A DNA stretch of 64,000 nt from JAGVSZ01 sp035456405. GTDB taxonomy: Bacteria; Pseudomonadota; Gammaproteobacteria; Burkholderiales; SG8-39. The position numbers and the translations under genes were made by a program. The notes beneath the pieces are model-generated. The model made no database searches and was not told the origin of the DNA. It worked only from the letters and a program-made list of their open reading frames with translations. The DNA is taken from positions 1-64,000 of the forward strand of contig DATIDG010000032.1 in NCBI GenBank assembly GCA_035456405.1, in the 5' to 3' direction. This document shows positions 1 through 7,003 of the stretch, one piece after another (the stretch's first letter is position 1; every line of letters begins with the position of its first letter).

Positions 1-302
1 ACGGCATCCAGGTGCTCTGGACCGCCGCGCACCTCGGGCTGCCGATTACCTACGTGATCGCGAATAACCGGAGCTACCGCATCCTGAAGGAACGGCTCGT
101 GTCGATGCGCTCGACGGACACATTCGTCGGCATGGACATCCGCGATCCTGTGATCGACTTCACCGGCCTCGCGCAGTCGATGGGCGTTCCCGCGCGCCGC
201 GTCAGCCACCCGAACGACATCGTGCCCGCGCTGCGCGAGGCGGCGGCGCGCGGCGGCCCCTGCCTGGTCGAGGTGATGGTGGCGGACGGGTTCGGCACTT
301 GA
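1..302 (+). CDS. ThDP-dependent enzyme, C-terminal fragment (benzoylformate decarboxylase / acetolactate synthase-like)
   Basis: Only the last 99 or so codons are present; the reading frame starts at base 3 and runs off the left edge. The visible part is the end of a thiamine-diphosphate binding domain: a QVLWTAAHLGLPI stretch followed by NNRSYRILKE, which in this superfamily lies just after the GDGS...NN cofactor motif, then a short C-terminal alpha/beta segment ending in VEVMVADGFGT. The NNRSYRILK form is usual in benzoylformate decarboxylase-like and related 2-oxoacid decarboxylase or lyase enzymes. The substrate cannot be told from the fragment. The stop codon overlaps the next start (TGATG), so the gene is probably co-transcribed with the TonB-like gene. 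Confidence 0.8.
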   Translation, partial: GIQVLWTAAHLGLPITYVIANNRSYRILKERLVSMRSTDTFVGMDIRDPVIDFTGLAQSMGVPARRVSHPNDIVPALREAAARGGPCLVEVMVADGFGT

Positions 303-991
303 TGGTCGCCACGCGCAACGCGCTGCCGCAGGCGATCGCGGCCTCGCTCGCGCTGCACGCGCTCCTGCTGTTCGTCGTCGCGCCGCACCTCGGCGCACGC
401 GCGCCGGGGCGTCCCAAGCCAGTGACGGTGCTCGCCGCGCGGCTCGAGACGGTGCCAGAGCGCGCGCCGGTCAAGCCCTCCGCTCCACCCGAAGTGCTGA
501 AGAACACGCTCGATCCGCCGCAGGCGAAGCCGCTCGAGGATCCGATCAAGCCGCAGCCGCGGCGGCGCGTGGCGGAGAAGGACCAGGCCGCGCGCACACC
601 GAAGCCCAAGCCCGATGCGCCGCCGCCACAACCCGAGCCGCAGGAGCGGTCGGCTCGTGCCGAGCCGCTCGGACGCGGCCTCGATCTGCGCATGCCAGAG
701 TCGCGGCGGGCGGAGCGCCTGAGCCCGGAGGAGCTGCGCCACACACTCGGGCGGTTGTCGGAGGAACTGCTGTATCCCGCGGACGCGTTGCGCCGCGGGC
801 TCGAGGGCGAGGTCACGATTCTCGTGGAGCTCGGCGACGGCGGACGCATCCTCGAGGCATCGATCGCGAGCGGCTCCGGCCATCAATCGCTCGACGATGC
901 AGCGGTGCGCGCGGTAAAGCGGCTCGGCTCGCTTGGGCCGGGATCCGCGCACAAGACGATCCTGCTGCCGGTGCGGTTCCGCATCCTCTGA
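302..991 (+). CDS. TonB-like energy-transducer family protein
   Basis: A 229-residue protein with TonB architecture. It has a short cytoplasmic start, one hydrophobic segment at about residues 9-26, a proline/lysine/arginine-rich periplasmic linker at about 35-125 (PKPKPD, PPPQPEPQ) and a C-terminal domain from about 140. That domain has the usual YPADALRRGLEGEV pattern and ends with a VRFRIL strand. Such proteins carry proton-motive energy from an ExbBD complex to outer-membrane receptors. No exbB, exbD or receptor gene is visible nearby, so the partner is unknown. The ATG at 302 is preferred to the in-frame TTG at 299 because it overlaps the preceding stop codon. Confidence 0.8.
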   Translation: MVATRNALPQAIAASLALHALLLFVVAPHLGARAPGRPKPVTVLAARLETVPERAPVKPSAPPEVLKNTLDPPQAKPLEDPIKPQPRRRVAEKDQAARTPKPKPDAPPPQPEPQERSARAEPLGRGLDLRMPESRRAERLSPEELRHTLGRLSEELLYPADALRRGLEGEVTILVELGDGGRILEASIASGSGHQSLDDAAVRAVKRLGSLGPGSAHKTILLPVRFRIL

Positions 992-1060
992 GCCGGGGAG
1001 CCCGGCCGGCCTTTGATCTTAGTCGAGTCGCCGCCGGCGGCTGGGCGTTATCTTGAATCC

Positions 1061-2605
1061 ATGAAGCACGAACGGAAGCGCGCGCTGCGCCTGCGGCGCG
1101 TAGCGATCGACACCTACCGCGAGAACGTCGCGTACATGCACCGCGAGTGCCCGGTCTACCGGGCGGAGGGGTTCCAGGCGCTCTCCAAGGTCGAGGTCGG
1201 CGCGAACGGCCGTCGCGTGCTCGCCACCCTCAACGTCGTCGACGACGCGCGCATCGTCGCGGCGGGCGAACTCGGTCTCTCCGAGCAGGCGTTCGCGCAG
1301 CTCGGCGCTCGCCCGGGCCAGACGCTCGCGGTGAAGCACGCCGAGCCCGCCGCGTCGATGGACGCCGTGCGGCGCAAGATCGCCGGGGATCGGCTCGAGC
1401 CGGCGGACTACGCCGAGATCATCCGCGACATCACCGCGAGCCGCTATTCCAAGATCGAGATCAGCGCGTTCCTCGTCGCCACCGGCCAGACCGAGATGGA
1501 TCGCGACGAGGTGCTCGCGCTCACGCGCGCGATGATCGATTCGGGCGAGCGCCTCGACTGGCAGGAGCCGCTCGTCGCCGACAAGCATTGCATCGGCGGG
1601 ATACCGGGCAACCGGACCTCGCTCGTGGTCGTGCCGATCGTCGCGGCGCACGGCATGCTGATCCCGAAGACCTCGAGCCGCGCGATTACCTCACCTGCTG
1701 GCACGGCCGACACCATGGAGGTGCTCGCCGAGGTCGAGCTGCCGCTCGAACGCCTGCGCCGCCTCGTGCGCAAGGAGCGCGGCTGCATCGCGTGGGGCGG
1801 CACGGCGCGGCTCGCGCCGGCCGACGACATCCTGATCTCGGTCGAGCGGCCGCTCAGCCTCGACTCGCAGGGGCAGATGGTCGCGTCGATCCTCTCGAAG
1901 AAGGTGTCCGCCGGCTCGACTCACCTCCTCATCGACCTGCCCGTCGGGCCGACGGCGAAGGTGCGGCACATGCGCGAGGCGCAGCGGCTGCGCAAGCTCT
2001 TCGAGTACGTCGCCGCGCAGCTCGGGATCTACGTGCAGGTGGTGATCATCGACGGGCGCCAGCCGGTCGGCGACGGCATCGGGCCGGTCCTCGAGGCGCG
2101 CGACGTGGTGCGGGTGCTGCAGGGCGATCCGCGCGCGCCGTCCGACCTGCGCCAGAAGGCGCTGCGGCTCGCCGGCCGCGTGCTCGAGTTCGATCCCGAC
2201 GTGCGCGGCGGCGACGGCTTCCCGATCGCGCGCGACATCCTCGACTCCGGGCGCGCGCTCGCGAAGATGACCGCGATCGTCGACGCGCAGGGCCGCCGCG
2301 AGGACTCGCCGCATCTCGGCCGGCTGGAATTCGAGGTGCGCGCCCCCGCGACGGGCTACGTGACGGGCATCGACAATCTGCTGCTCGCGCGTGTCGCGCG
2401 GCTCGCGGGCGCGCCGATGGCGCACGGCGCGGGCGTCGATCTCTTCAAGAAGCTCGGCGACCGCGTGCATAAGGGCGAGCCCCTCTACCGGGTGTACTCG
2501 GATTTCACTGCGGACCGCGACTTCGCGCGCGCCCTGACCGGGCGCTCCACCGGCTATACGATCGGGCGGCGGGCCGAGGTGGCGCGCGCGTTCGTCGAGT
2601 TCTGA
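1061..2605 (+). CDS. thymidine phosphorylase family protein (AMP phosphorylase-like subfamily)
   Basis: A 514-residue member of the nucleoside phosphorylase class II fold. Its length and N-terminal extra domain (about residues 1-85) match the subfamily that includes archaeal AMP phosphorylase rather than the roughly 440-residue DeoA. Visible signatures are DKHCIGGIPGNRTSLVVVPIVA (phosphate-binding region), KTSSRAITSPAGTADTME and a lysine-rich KKVSAGSTHLLIDLP stretch. The family transfers phosphate to the ribosyl carbon of a nucleoside or nucleotide. Bacterial members are usually annotated as putative thymidine phosphorylase, and the true substrate here is uncertain. The ATG at 1061 is chosen because the upstream in-frame TTG at 1013 would add residues not expected for the family. 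Confidence 0.85.
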   Translation: MKHERKRALRLRRVAIDTYRENVAYMHRECPVYRAEGFQALSKVEVGANGRRVLATLNVVDDARIVAAGELGLSEQAFAQLGARPGQTLAVKHAEPAASMDAVRRKIAGDRLEPADYAEIIRDITASRYSKIEISAFLVATGQTEMDRDEVLALTRAMIDSGERLDWQEPLVADKHCIGGIPGNRTSLVVVPIVAAHGMLIPKTSSRAITSPAGTADTMEVLAEVELPLERLRRLVRKERGCIAWGGTARLAPADDILISVERPLSLDSQGQMVASILSKKVSAGSTHLLIDLPVGPTAKVRHMREAQRLRKLFEYVAAQLGIYVQVVIIDGRQPVGDGIGPVLEARDVVRVLQGDPRAPSDLRQKALRLAGRVLEFDPDVRGGDGFPIARDILDSGRALAKMTAIVDAQGRREDSPHLGRLEFEVRAPATGYVTGIDNLLLARVARLAGAPMAHGAGVDLFKKLGDRVHKGEPLYRVYSDFTADRDFARALTGRSTGYTIGRRAEVARAFVEF

Positions 2606-2625
2606 GCTCCCATCGCAGGCGGCGT

Positions 2626-2639
2626 TTGACGCTCGTCAA
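2626..2639. promoter_or_regulatory. FNR/CRP-family-like operator
   Basis: TTGACGCTCGTCAA is a perfect dyad of the form TTGAC-N4-GTCAA, close to the FNR/ANR consensus TTGAT-N4-ATCAA. Its centre lies about 77 bp before the start of the thioredoxin/DsbD-like gene. A second site of the same form, at a similar distance, precedes the histone-tailed ferritin-like gene at 24443. Binding is inferred from sequence only. Confidence 0.45.
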
Positions 2640-2709
2640 CGTCGTGTGGCGAAGGCGGTGGTCTGCTGAAACAGTGGCCTGCGCGAGGCGCGGCGGCGGG
2701 GAATTACCG

Positions 2710-3933
2710 ATGAAAAAGATGCTTTCGCTGCGTATGGTCGCGACGCTGCTGGCAGCGTTGCTCCTTGCCTTCGCGCTGCCGGCGCCGAGCGACTCCGCTT
2801 CGAAGGGTGGCGTTGACGTCTATCTCTTCTGGGCGCTCGGTTGCCCGCATTGCGAGCGCGCGGCGGCGTTCCTCGACCGGCTGGAGAAGGAGGACGCGCG
2901 ACTTCGCGTCCATCGGCTCGAGATCACGCGCGATGCGCGCAATCGAGAAGCATTCCTGCGGCTCTTGGAACGGCACCGCGTGACCGACCCCGGCGTGCCG
3001 TTCGTCGTGATCGGCAGCCGCGCCGTCGAGGGCTACCTCGACGACGCCTCGACCGGTGCCGAGTTGCGGTCCCTCGCGCTCGAGTGTCTCGCTTCGGGAT
3101 GCACGGACTCGGTGGCGCCGCTGCTCGCAAGCGGAGAGGCCGCGTCCGCCGCCGCGGACGCCGCCCAGCCAGCGCGCGCGCTACCCGAATCGGTGCGGCT
3201 GCCGCTCCTAGGCGAGGTGCGGCTTCGGACCCTCTCGCTGCCCGCTCTCACTGTGGCCCTCGGCGCGGTCGACGGCTTCAACCCGTGCGCGATGTGGACG
3301 CTCGTGTTCCTGATCGGGCTCCTCGTCGGCATGCCGGACCGCATGCGGCGCTGGACGCTCGGCGTGGCGTTCGTCGCGGCCTCCGCGTTCGTCTACTATC
3401 TGATCATGGCGGCGTGGCTGAACGCGCTGCTGTTCCTCGGCATGATCGTCTGGATCCGCCTCGCGATCGGGCTGGTCGCGCTCGCGGCGGGCCTCTACTA
3501 CCTCCGCGAGTTCGTGCTGAACAAGGAGGCGGTGTGCGAGGTCACGCGGCCCGAGCAGCGGCGCGAGGTCTTCGAGCGGCTGCGCGGGCTCGCGTCGGAG
3601 CGGCGCTTCGCGGTCGCCCTCGCCGGCATCGTGCTCCTCGCGTTCGCAGTGAACGTGGTCGAGCTGCTCTGCTCGGCCGGCATTCCGGCGATCTACACGC
3701 AGGTTCTGGCGATGAGCGAGCTGCCGCGCTGGCAGTACCACGCCTACCTCGCGCTCTACGTCCTCGTCTTCATGCTCGACGACCTGGTGGTTTTCATCAC
3801 CGCCATGGCCACGCTCGAGGTGGCCGGTGCGACGGGGCAGTACGCCCGCTACGGACACCTCGTTGGAGGCGGGGTGCTGCTGGCCGTCGGCGCTCTCATG
3901 CTGCTTCGCCCTGAATGGCTGATGTTCGGCTGA
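2710..3933 (+). CDS. thioredoxin-fold/DsbD-like membrane fusion protein
   Basis: A 407-residue protein. It has an N-terminal signal or anchor segment (residues 5-25) and a small thioredoxin/glutaredoxin-like domain with a CPHC motif at 45-48. From about residue 175 there is a polytopic membrane domain of six or so helices. That domain carries NPC at 191-193 (DGFNPCAMW) and a second conserved-looking cysteine in VELLCSAGIPA, the arrangement used by DsbD/CcdA proteins to pass electrons across the inner membrane. A periplasmic thiol-disulfide reducing role is likely, but the client is unknown. The start has a GGGGAA ribosome-binding site 5-6 bases upstream. An FNR-like dyad at 2626-2639 suggests oxygen-responsive control. 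Confidence 0.8.
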   Translation: MKKMLSLRMVATLLAALLLAFALPAPSDSASKGGVDVYLFWALGCPHCERAAAFLDRLEKEDARLRVHRLEITRDARNREAFLRLLERHRVTDPGVPFVVIGSRAVEGYLDDASTGAELRSLALECLASGCTDSVAPLLASGEAASAAADAAQPARALPESVRLPLLGEVRLRTLSLPALTVALGAVDGFNPCAMWTLVFLIGLLVGMPDRMRRWTLGVAFVAASAFVYYLIMAAWLNALLFLGMIVWIRLAIGLVALAAGLYYLREFVLNKEAVCEVTRPEQRREVFERLRGLASERRFAVALAGIVLLAFAVNVVELLCSAGIPAIYTQVLAMSELPRWQYHAYLALYVLVFMLDDLVVFITAMATLEVAGATGQYARYGHLVGGGVLLAVGALMLLRPEWLMFG

Positions 3934-3968
3934 AGGCCGATTTGCGCGATAATTGGCGCTACCCGCGG

Positions 3969-4000
3969 CGCGCCAGCGGCTCGATCGAGCCGTTGGCGCG
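3969..4000. repeat. 16-bp inverted repeat, hairpin with almost no loop
   Basis: CGCGCCAGCGGCTCGA is followed directly by TCGAGCCGTTGGCGCG, a 16-bp dyad with one G-U pair. It lies 36 bp after the thioredoxin/DsbD-like stop codon. No T-tract follows, so it is not a typical intrinsic terminator; an mRNA 3' stabiliser or a protein-binding dyad are alternatives. Confidence 0.7.
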
Positions 4001-4053
4001 GTGCCCGCGGTTGCCCTCCCGAAATACAAATCCCTGTAAAAAGGAGAAACATC

Positions 4054-4611
4054 ATGCGGTTAGACAAGCTAATTACCGTTGCGGCTGTGCTCGTCACCTT
4101 CGTGACCACTGGTGCGTTCGCCCAGTCCGAGAAGGAGAAGAAGCAGGCCGAGGTGCGGACCAAGGCCGAACAGACGCTCGCTGATTTCTACAAGGCCGAG
4201 CCGAAGCTCAAGGCCGAGGTCGGCAAGGCGCCCGGATATGCGGTGTTCACGACGTACGGGTTGAGCTTCATTCTCGGTGGCGCCGGCGGAAAGGGACTCG
4301 TGCACGACAACAAGACGAAGAAGAACACATACATGGACCTTGCGCAGGCGAGTGCCGGAGTGCAGATCGGCGCCCAGGAGGCACGGTATCTGTTCATCTT
4401 CAAGGACGCGAAGGCCCTGCAAAGCTTCATCGACTCGGGCTGGGAAGCCGGGGCGGAAGGTGGCGCGGGCGCGAAAGCCGGCAAGACGGGCGGGGGCGGA
4501 ACCGGCGGCCAGTTCACCGGCGGCACGGTCTACAGCCTGACGAAGACCGGCTTCCAGGCGGGCGGCGCGGTGGCCGGCACCAAGGTCTGGAAGGACAAGG
4601 AGCTGAACTAA
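4054..4611 (+). CDS. SYLF/YSC84-type lipid-binding domain protein, secreted
   Basis: A 185-residue protein with a clear signal peptide (hydrophobic residues 6-21, then AFAQ). A SYLF-type domain follows, recognised by KAPGYAVFTTYGLSFILGG, GKGLVHDN and a central TYMDLAQASAGVQIG stretch. In this family the domain binds phospholipids or acts as an outer-membrane or periplasmic stress protein; the bacterial role is poorly defined. Glycine-rich segments near residues 130-160 are normal for it. An AAGGAG ribosome-binding site sits 8 bases before the ATG. It looks monocistronic, with an 82-bp gap to the next gene. Confidence 0.85.
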   Translation: MRLDKLITVAAVLVTFVTTGAFAQSEKEKKQAEVRTKAEQTLADFYKAEPKLKAEVGKAPGYAVFTTYGLSFILGGAGGKGLVHDNKTKKNTYMDLAQASAGVQIGAQEARYLFIFKDAKALQSFIDSGWEAGAEGGAGAKAGKTGGGGTGGQFTGGTVYSLTKTGFQAGGAVAGTKVWKDKELN

Positions 4612-4693
4612 CCAACATGCGGCAACCTCGCACGGCGTCGCGCGGCGCCGTGCAGGGTACGCTCGCGCAGCGTCACGTCTACGCGTACGTTCC

Positions 4694-5050
4694 ATGCCGC
4701 GCATCGAATCCCTCGACTCCCTTCGCGATCGCCTGCGAACGTTCATCGCCGAGCGCGACTGGGACCAGTTCCACAATCCGAAGAACCTCGCAATGGCGCT
4801 CGTCGCCGAGGCCGGCGAGCTGGTCGAGCATTTCCAGTGGCTCACGCCAGAGCAGGCCGACCGCCTGCCCGCGGAGACCCTCGCCGAAGTCGAGCACGAG
4901 ATCGCCGACGTCCTGATCTTCCTGGTCGAGCTCGCCGACCGCCTGAAGATCGATCCGCTCGCGGCGGCCGAAAATAAGCTCGCGCTCAACGCGCAGAAGT
5001 ACCCGGTCGAGAAGGCGCGCGGGAAGGCCACCAAGTACGACAAGCTGTAG
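4694..5050 (+). CDS. nucleotide pyrophosphohydrolase, MazG-like
   Basis: A 118-residue all-helical protein of the MazG-like / dCTP pyrophosphatase (RS21-C6) family. The metal-binding motifs are visible: EAGELVEHFQW (ExxxE) around residues 39-50 and EHEIADVLIFLVELAD (ExxxD) around 66-81. The C-terminal NAQKYPVEKARG is typical of single-domain members. It probably hydrolyses non-canonical or excess nucleoside triphosphates to monophosphates in the cytoplasm. It lies 15 bp before rlmJ and is followed by dinB, so a nucleic-acid maintenance operon is plausible. Confidence 0.88.
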   Translation: MPRIESLDSLRDRLRTFIAERDWDQFHNPKNLAMALVAEAGELVEHFQWLTPEQADRLPAETLAEVEHEIADVLIFLVELADRLKIDPLAAAENKLALNAQKYPVEKARGKATKYDKL

Positions 5051-5065
5051 CGAACGGGCCGCGGC

Positions 5066-5911
5066 TTGCTCGCGTACCGCCACCTCTTTCACGCCGGCAA
5101 CTTCGCCGATGTCTTCAAGCACGCGCTCCTCGCCCGGCTGCTTCTCGCGCTCGGGAAGAAGGAGAAACCGCTCTGCTACCTCGACACGCACGCCGGCGTC
5201 GGGTTGTACGACCTCGCGCATTCCTGGGCGGCGAAAAACGCGGAGTTCCGCGACGGCATCGGGCGGCTGTGGGAACGCGACGACGTCCCCGACCTGCTCG
5301 CGCCCTACCTCGACGCGGTGCGGGCGGAGAACCGCGGCGGCGCGTTGCGCTTCTACCCCGGCTCCCCGCGGATCGCCCAGCGGCTCCTGCGTCCGACCGA
5401 CCGGCTCCTCCTGTCGGAGCTGAACAAGAACGATTGCGCGGCGCTCGCCGAGCGCTGCGCGGCCGATCGCCGCGTCACCGTTCATCTGATGGACGGCTAC
5501 CAGTCCCTGAAGGCGCACCTGCCGCCGCCGGAGCGGCGCGGCCTCGTCCTGGTCGACTCGTCGTTCGACCGCGCCGGCGAGTTCAAGCGCCTCACGGATG
5601 CGCTCACAGCCGCGCACGAGCGCTGGGCGACCGGCGTCTACGCGGTCTGGTATCCGCTCATGGAGCAGCCGACCGCAATGCGGGCGTTCGAGCGCGGCGT
5701 GGTCGCCTCGGGCATCCGCAAGATCCTCCAGCTCGAGCTCGCGGTGCAGCCCGAGGGCTGGACGCCCGGCATGCGCGGCTGCGGGATGCTCGTGGTCAAT
5801 CCGCCGTTCGGCTTCGATGAGGAGGCGCGGACAATCGTCGAGTGGCTCTGGCGCGCGCTCGCCCTCGACGGTCACGGCGGGCAGCGCGTGCGGTGGCTCG
5901 TGCCCGAGTGA
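5066..5911 (+). CDS. rlmJ: 23S rRNA (adenine(2030)-N6)-methyltransferase RlmJ
   Basis: A 281-residue protein starting at TTG with LAYRHLFHAGNFADVFKH, the usual RlmJ N-terminus, which decides this start. The SAM-binding region YLDTHAGVGLYDL lies at residues 38-50. RlmJ methylates A2030 of 23S rRNA. The family's DPPY catalytic motif (D164 in the E. coli enzyme) reads DSSF here, at residues 164-167. The aspartate is kept but both prolines and the tyrosine are replaced. Activity may be altered, although Phe can replace Tyr in some N6-adenine methyltransferases. The gene ends in a GTGA overlap with dinB. Confidence 0.9.
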   Translation: MLAYRHLFHAGNFADVFKHALLARLLLALGKKEKPLCYLDTHAGVGLYDLAHSWAAKNAEFRDGIGRLWERDDVPDLLAPYLDAVRAENRGGALRFYPGSPRIAQRLLRPTDRLLLSELNKNDCAALAERCAADRRVTVHLMDGYQSLKAHLPPPERRGLVLVDSSFDRAGEFKRLTDALTAAHERWATGVYAVWYPLMEQPTAMRAFERGVVASGIRKILQLELAVQPEGWTPGMRGCGMLVVNPPFGFDEEARTIVEWLWRALALDGHGGQRVRWLVPE

Positions 5912-6948
5912 CTCGTCGCATCCTCCACCTCGACATGGACGCGTTCTTCGCGGCGGTCGAGCTGCTGCGGCGCCCCGACCTGAAGGGCAAGCCGGTCGTG
6001 ATTGGCGGGCGCGGCGACCCGTCGCGCCGCGGCGTCGTCTCCACCGCGACCTACGAGGCGCGCGCGTTTGGCGTGCGCTCCGCGATGCCGCTGCGCACCG
6101 CGCTGAAGCTCTGCCCGACGGCGGTCTTCCTGCCGGTGGACTTCGCCGAGTACCACCGCTACTCGGAGAAGTTCAAGGCGGTGATGAAGAGCGTCTCGCC
6201 GCTCATGGAGGATCGCGGTATCGACGAGGCGTATCTCGACATCACCGCGCTCGCATGTTCGAGCGAGGACATCGCGCGCGCGATCAAGCGGCGAATCCGC
6301 GACGAGACCGGACTCACCTGCTCGATCGGCATCGCGCCGAACAAGCTGCTTGCTAAGGTGGCCTCGGAGCTGCAGAAGCCCGACGGCCTGACGATCCTCG
6401 TCCCAACCGACCTCGAGGCGCGCATCTGGCCGCTCGGCGTGCGCAGGGTGCCGGGCATCGGGCCGAAAACCGAGGCCCGGCTCGCGGAGCTGGGCGTCCA
6501 CACGATCGGTGAGCTCGCGGCGGTGCCGGTGGAGACCCTCGTCGGCGAGTTCGGACGCTCGTACGGGGCGTTCCTGTACGAGGCGGCGCGCGGCATCGAC
6601 GAGGATCCGATCGTCACGCACTGGGAGCCCAAGCAGCGCAGCCGCGAGACGACGTTCCAGGAGGACACCGGCGACTGGCAGACGATCGCGCGCACGATCG
6701 CCGCGCTCGCCCGGGAAGTCGCCGAGGAGCTGCGCGAGGAGGGCTATCGCAGCCGCACGGTCGGCATCAAGCTGCGCTTCGCCGACTTCGAGACGCACAC
6801 GCGCGAGAAGACGCTCGCCGAGCCCACCGACTCCGAGACCGCCATCCGCAAGGCGGCATTCGAGTGCCTGGGCCGCCTCAAGCTCGATCGCCGGGTCCGG
6901 CTGCTCGGAGTGCGGGTCGGGGACCTGAGCCGGGTCGACTCGACTTAG
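5908..6948 (+). CDS. dinB: DNA polymerase IV
   Basis: A 346-residue Y-family polymerase. LDMDAFFAAVE at the N-terminus supplies the first catalytic aspartate (D9) and the aromatic steric gate. EDRGIDEAYLD holds the second Asp/Glu pair. The helix-hairpin-helix thumb motif (VPGIGPKTEARL) and a C-terminal little-finger domain follow. It carries out error-prone translesion synthesis. The start is taken as the GTG at 5908, which overlaps the rlmJ stop (GTGA) and gives the family's usual N-terminus; upstream in-frame codons would add an unrelated arginine-rich stretch. The gene ends without an extra C-terminal beta-clamp extension that I can recognise. Confidence 0.93.
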   Translation: MTRRILHLDMDAFFAAVELLRRPDLKGKPVVIGGRGDPSRRGVVSTATYEARAFGVRSAMPLRTALKLCPTAVFLPVDFAEYHRYSEKFKAVMKSVSPLMEDRGIDEAYLDITALACSSEDIARAIKRRIRDETGLTCSIGIAPNKLLAKVASELQKPDGLTILVPTDLEARIWPLGVRRVPGIGPKTEARLAELGVHTIGELAAVPVETLVGEFGRSYGAFLYEAARGIDEDPIVTHWEPKQRSRETTFQEDTGDWQTIARTIAALAREVAEELREEGYRSRTVGIKLRFADFETHTREKTLAEPTDSETAIRKAAFECLGRLKLDRRVRLLGVRVGDLSRVDST

Positions 6949-7003
6949 CCCCGGCGCTCGATTAACCTGCGCCCTTCGTCTCCCGTTTATCAAGCAATCA
7001 ACA

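Noticed and set aside
1013..1026. FNR-like site TTGATCTTAGTCGA as an independent feature
   Set aside because: One half-site has a mismatch and the site lies only about 40 bp from the start codon, too close for the usual promoter geometry; mentioned only as a weak relative of the two good sites.
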